From the NCBI RefSeq assembly GCF_008365375.1, contig NZ_QOKW01000003.1:356464-420463 (forward strand): a stretch of DNA of 64,000 nucleotides, read 5' to 3'. A program made the translations under genes and the position numbers. This document shows positions 62,467-64,000 of this stretch, one piece after another. Under the pieces are notes generated by a model. The model did not search any database. It was not told the DNA's origin and was given only the letters and a program-made list of their open reading frames with translations. Numbering within the stretch: position 1 is the first letter of the stretch; each line of letters begins with the position of its first letter. The stretch comes from Roseomonas genomospecies 6 (GTDB lineage: Bacteria; Pseudomonadota; Alphaproteobacteria; Azospirillales; Azospirillaceae).

Positions 62467-63209
62467 AGGCTCAGCAACTCGTTCACGAAGGCCGGGACGA
62501 CCTCGGTCGCCGGGCCGTTGACGGAGTCCGTGAACAGGCTGGCGCCCGCCGACGGCTCCAGGTTCAGCTCCACCGTCAGGGCGCCGGCGCTGCGCGCCTC
62601 CGCCACGAAGCCGGCGGCGGGATAGACGTTGCCGGACGTGCCGATGGAGACGAACAGGTCGCAGGCGCCCAGCGCGCGGTAGATCCGCTCCATCTGGTAG
62701 GGCATCTCCCCGAACCAGACCACGTCCGGGCGCATCCCGCCCTTGCGGGCGCAGGACGGGCAGACGTCCTCCACCGACAGGTCGCCCGTCCAGCGCTCCA
62801 GCTTGTGGCGGCAATGGCGGCAGAAGACCGCGTTCAGCTCCCCGTGCATGTGGATCAGCCTTTGCGATCCGGCGCGCTCGTGCAGGTCGTCGATGTTCTG
62901 GGTGACCAGCAGCAGGTCGCCCTTCCAGCGCCGTTCCAGCTCCGCCAGGGCGGCATGGGCGGCGTTGGGCTGCACCGCGGGGTCGCGCAGGCCGCGCCGC
63001 CGGTCGTTGTAGAAGCGGTGGACCAGCGCCGGGTCGCGGGCGAAGCCCTCCGGCGTCGCGACGTCCTCCAGATCGACCTGGCTCCAGATGCCCCCGGCGC
63101 AGCGGAAGGTGTCCAGGCCGGATTCCTTGGAAATGCCGGCACCGGTCAGGATGACGATGGAGTCCGTGGGTTTCAGATGGTTGGCGATGGTCATGTCGGC
63201 GTTGGTCAT
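62463..63209 (-). CDS. cobB: NAD-dependent protein deacylase (Sir2/CobB type)
   Basis: Removes acyl groups from lysines of proteins such as acetyl-CoA synthetase. 248 residues. NAD site VILTGAGISKESGLDTFR near 19-36, active-site His in LIHMHGELNAVF, zinc Cys pairs CRHC and CPSC, and SIGTSGNVYPAAGF. The YxxR motif (FYNDRRR, Tyr67 and Arg70), typical of class III sirtuins that also remove succinyl groups, is present. Start ATG 63209; the frame upstream is not conserved. Coupled to the UDG gene by TTGA. Confidence 0.95.
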   Translation of the reverse strand: MTNADMTIANHLKPTDSIVILTGAGISKESGLDTFRCAGGIWSQVDLEDVATPEGFARDPALVHRFYNDRRRGLRDPAVQPNAAHAALAELERRWKGDLLLVTQNIDDLHERAGSQRLIHMHGELNAVFCRHCRHKLERWTGDLSVEDVCPSCARKGGMRPDVVWFGEMPYQMERIYRALGACDLFVSIGTSGNVYPAAGFVAEARSAGALTVELNLEPSAGASLFTDSVNGPATEVVPAFVNELLSL

Positions 63210-63278
63210 GGCACCCTGGCGGCTTCGGGGAACGGCTGCTGGATCTCGGGTCCACAGACGAAAGATGAGGAAACCGGG

Positions 63279-63752
63279 ATGGTCAAGGTCCTGTTCGTGT
63301 GCACGGGCAACATCTGCCGGTCGCCCACCGCGGAAGGTGTGTTCCGCGATCTGGTTCGGCAAGCCGGTTTGGAGAGCCGCATCGAAACCGATTCGGCGGG
63401 CACCCACGGCTACCATGTGGGGGAGCCGCCCGACCCGCGCAGCCAGCAGGCTGCCAAGGCCCGCGGGGTGGACCTGTCGGACCTGCGCGCCCGCAAGGTC
63501 ATCGCGGCGGACTTCGCCGACTTCGATTACATCCTTGCGATGGACGGCGGGCATCTGACGCAGTTGCGGCGCATGGCCCCGCCGGACAGCCGGGCGACGG
63601 TCGCCCTGTTCCTCGACCACGCCCCGGATGCGCCGAAGCGCGAGGTGCCCGACCCCTATTACGGCGAGGGCCTGCATTTCACGGAGGTGCTGGAACTGTG
63701 CGAGGCCGGAGCGAAGGGGCTTCTGGAGGCGATCCGGCGCGACCGGCTGTGA
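63279..63752 (+). CDS. Low molecular weight protein-tyrosine phosphatase
   Basis: A 157-residue cytoplasmic phosphatase. The P-loop is VCTGNICRSP with nucleophile Cys8 and Arg14, the general acid Asp lies in REVPDPYYGEG, and DSAGTHGYHVGEPPDPRSQQAAKARG completes the family pattern. ATG 63279 follows GGAAACCGGG. Divergent from cobB with a 69-bp spacer. Confidence 0.95.
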   Translation: MVKVLFVCTGNICRSPTAEGVFRDLVRQAGLESRIETDSAGTHGYHVGEPPDPRSQQAAKARGVDLSDLRARKVIAADFADFDYILAMDGGHLTQLRRMAPPDSRATVALFLDHAPDAPKREVPDPYYGEGLHFTEVLELCEAGAKGLLEAIRRDRL

Positions 63753-63770
63753 GACGGGTGACGTGACCCT

Positions 63771-63920
63771 TCAGCGCCAGAGGGGCTTGCGGGCTTCGGT
63801 TTCGGCGTCGTAGCGGGTGATGCCGATGTCCCGCAATTCCCGGTCGGACAGGGAGAGCAGGGCGGCGCGCTGGGATCGTGTCCCGTGCCGTGGTGTAGGA
63901 TTGGACAAGCCAATCATCAT
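63771..63920 (-). CDS. DUF1127 small protein
   Basis: A 49-residue basic protein: MMIGLSNPTPRH, then SQRAALLSLSDRELRDIGITRYDAETEARKPLW. The LSDRELRDIGITR block is the DUF1127 signature. Such proteins of about 50 residues are common in alphaproteobacteria; some regulate RNA turnover and phosphate or carbon metabolism. Two ATGs overlap at the start (63920 and 63917). It converges on the phosphatase gene with 18 bases between the stops. Confidence 0.85.
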   Translation of the reverse strand: MMIGLSNPTPRHGTRSQRAALLSLSDRELRDIGITRYDAETEARKPLWR

Positions 63921-64000
63921 GGTTCCCCGCGATCTGGCCGGGGGTATCAGGCGGCCACGGCGGGCAAGCTGATGGCCGTATCATCGCCGAGCGCGGCGAT

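Noticed and set aside
62467..63255. N-terminal extension of the UDG frame
   Set aside because: It lies in another frame on top of cobB, with no conserved content; the conserved part begins at 62466.

Overview
The window is high-GC, densely packed alphaproteobacterial chromosome. Gene content and protein style (a Mur-like Fur protein, ChrR-type anti-sigma factor with an ECF11 sigma factor, system I cytochrome c maturation genes, an amtB behind a sigma-54 promoter, glgC-glgA, abundant receiver and cyclase proteins) point to Rhodospirillales, most probably Azospirillum. This is an inference from sequence style; no rRNA gene is present to settle it. Almost everything is ordinary housekeeping or metabolic DNA. 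No plasmid, phage, CRISPR or large biosynthetic island was found.

Layout. 1-2.5 kb: manganese/zinc-type ABC transporter (permease runs off the left edge), with a palindromic operator candidate. 2.7-6.7 kb: SAM hydrolase-like protein, degenerate receiver protein with a pentapeptide repeat, HAD phosphatase, coiled-coil small protein, Mur/Fur regulator, transglutaminase-like protein. 6.7-13.5 kb: histidine kinase, class III nucleotide cyclase, M48 peptidase, SNase-like nuclease, prolyl aminopeptidase. 13.7-18 kb: rpmI-rplT-pheS-pheT translation cluster. 18-23.7 kb: receiver protein, HD-GYP response regulator, SH3/SPOR-like protein, LysR regulator, glycine-zipper lipoprotein. 23.8-28.8 kb: lepA, glgA, glgC. 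29.3-35.2 kb: amtB, methyltransferase, asparaginase II, SpoU/TrmH methyltransferase, chrR-rpoE. 35.5-39.2 kb: IalB-like protein, rlmN, two small membrane proteins, argG. 39.3-40.8 kb: one AT-rich, probably acquired ATPase gene. 40.8-43.3 kb: VOC protein, rhodanese, YkvA-like protein, DMT transporter. 43.4-51.6 kb: the ccm cytochrome c maturation genes, split between ccmB and ccmC by a toxin-antitoxin pair in the opposite orientation. 51.9-57.1 kb: AspT-type transporter and a polar amino acid ABC transporter. 57.2-60.9 kb: tRNA-Ala, yggT, DUF167, folD, CorA-type transporter, modD. 60.9-64 kb: pterin dehydratase, zincin-like protein, UDG, cobB, low-Mr phosphatase, DUF1127 protein.

Genes that work together: the Mn/Zn transporter may be under the nearby Mur regulator; the ccm genes export heme and attach it to cytochrome c; rpoE-chrR form a sigma/anti-sigma switch with a matching upstream promoter; the basic amino acid ABC operon is complete (ATPase, binding protein, two permeases).

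The most unusual items are non-coding or mosaic: the frameshifted vapC inside the ccm locus, an AT-rich ATPase gene whose stop codon lies inside the argG terminator, several families of long intergenic inverted repeats, an orphan minus-strand terminator upstream of ccmA, and two promoters placed so close to the ATG that the transcripts may be leaderless. I did not find a convincing new multi-gene system.
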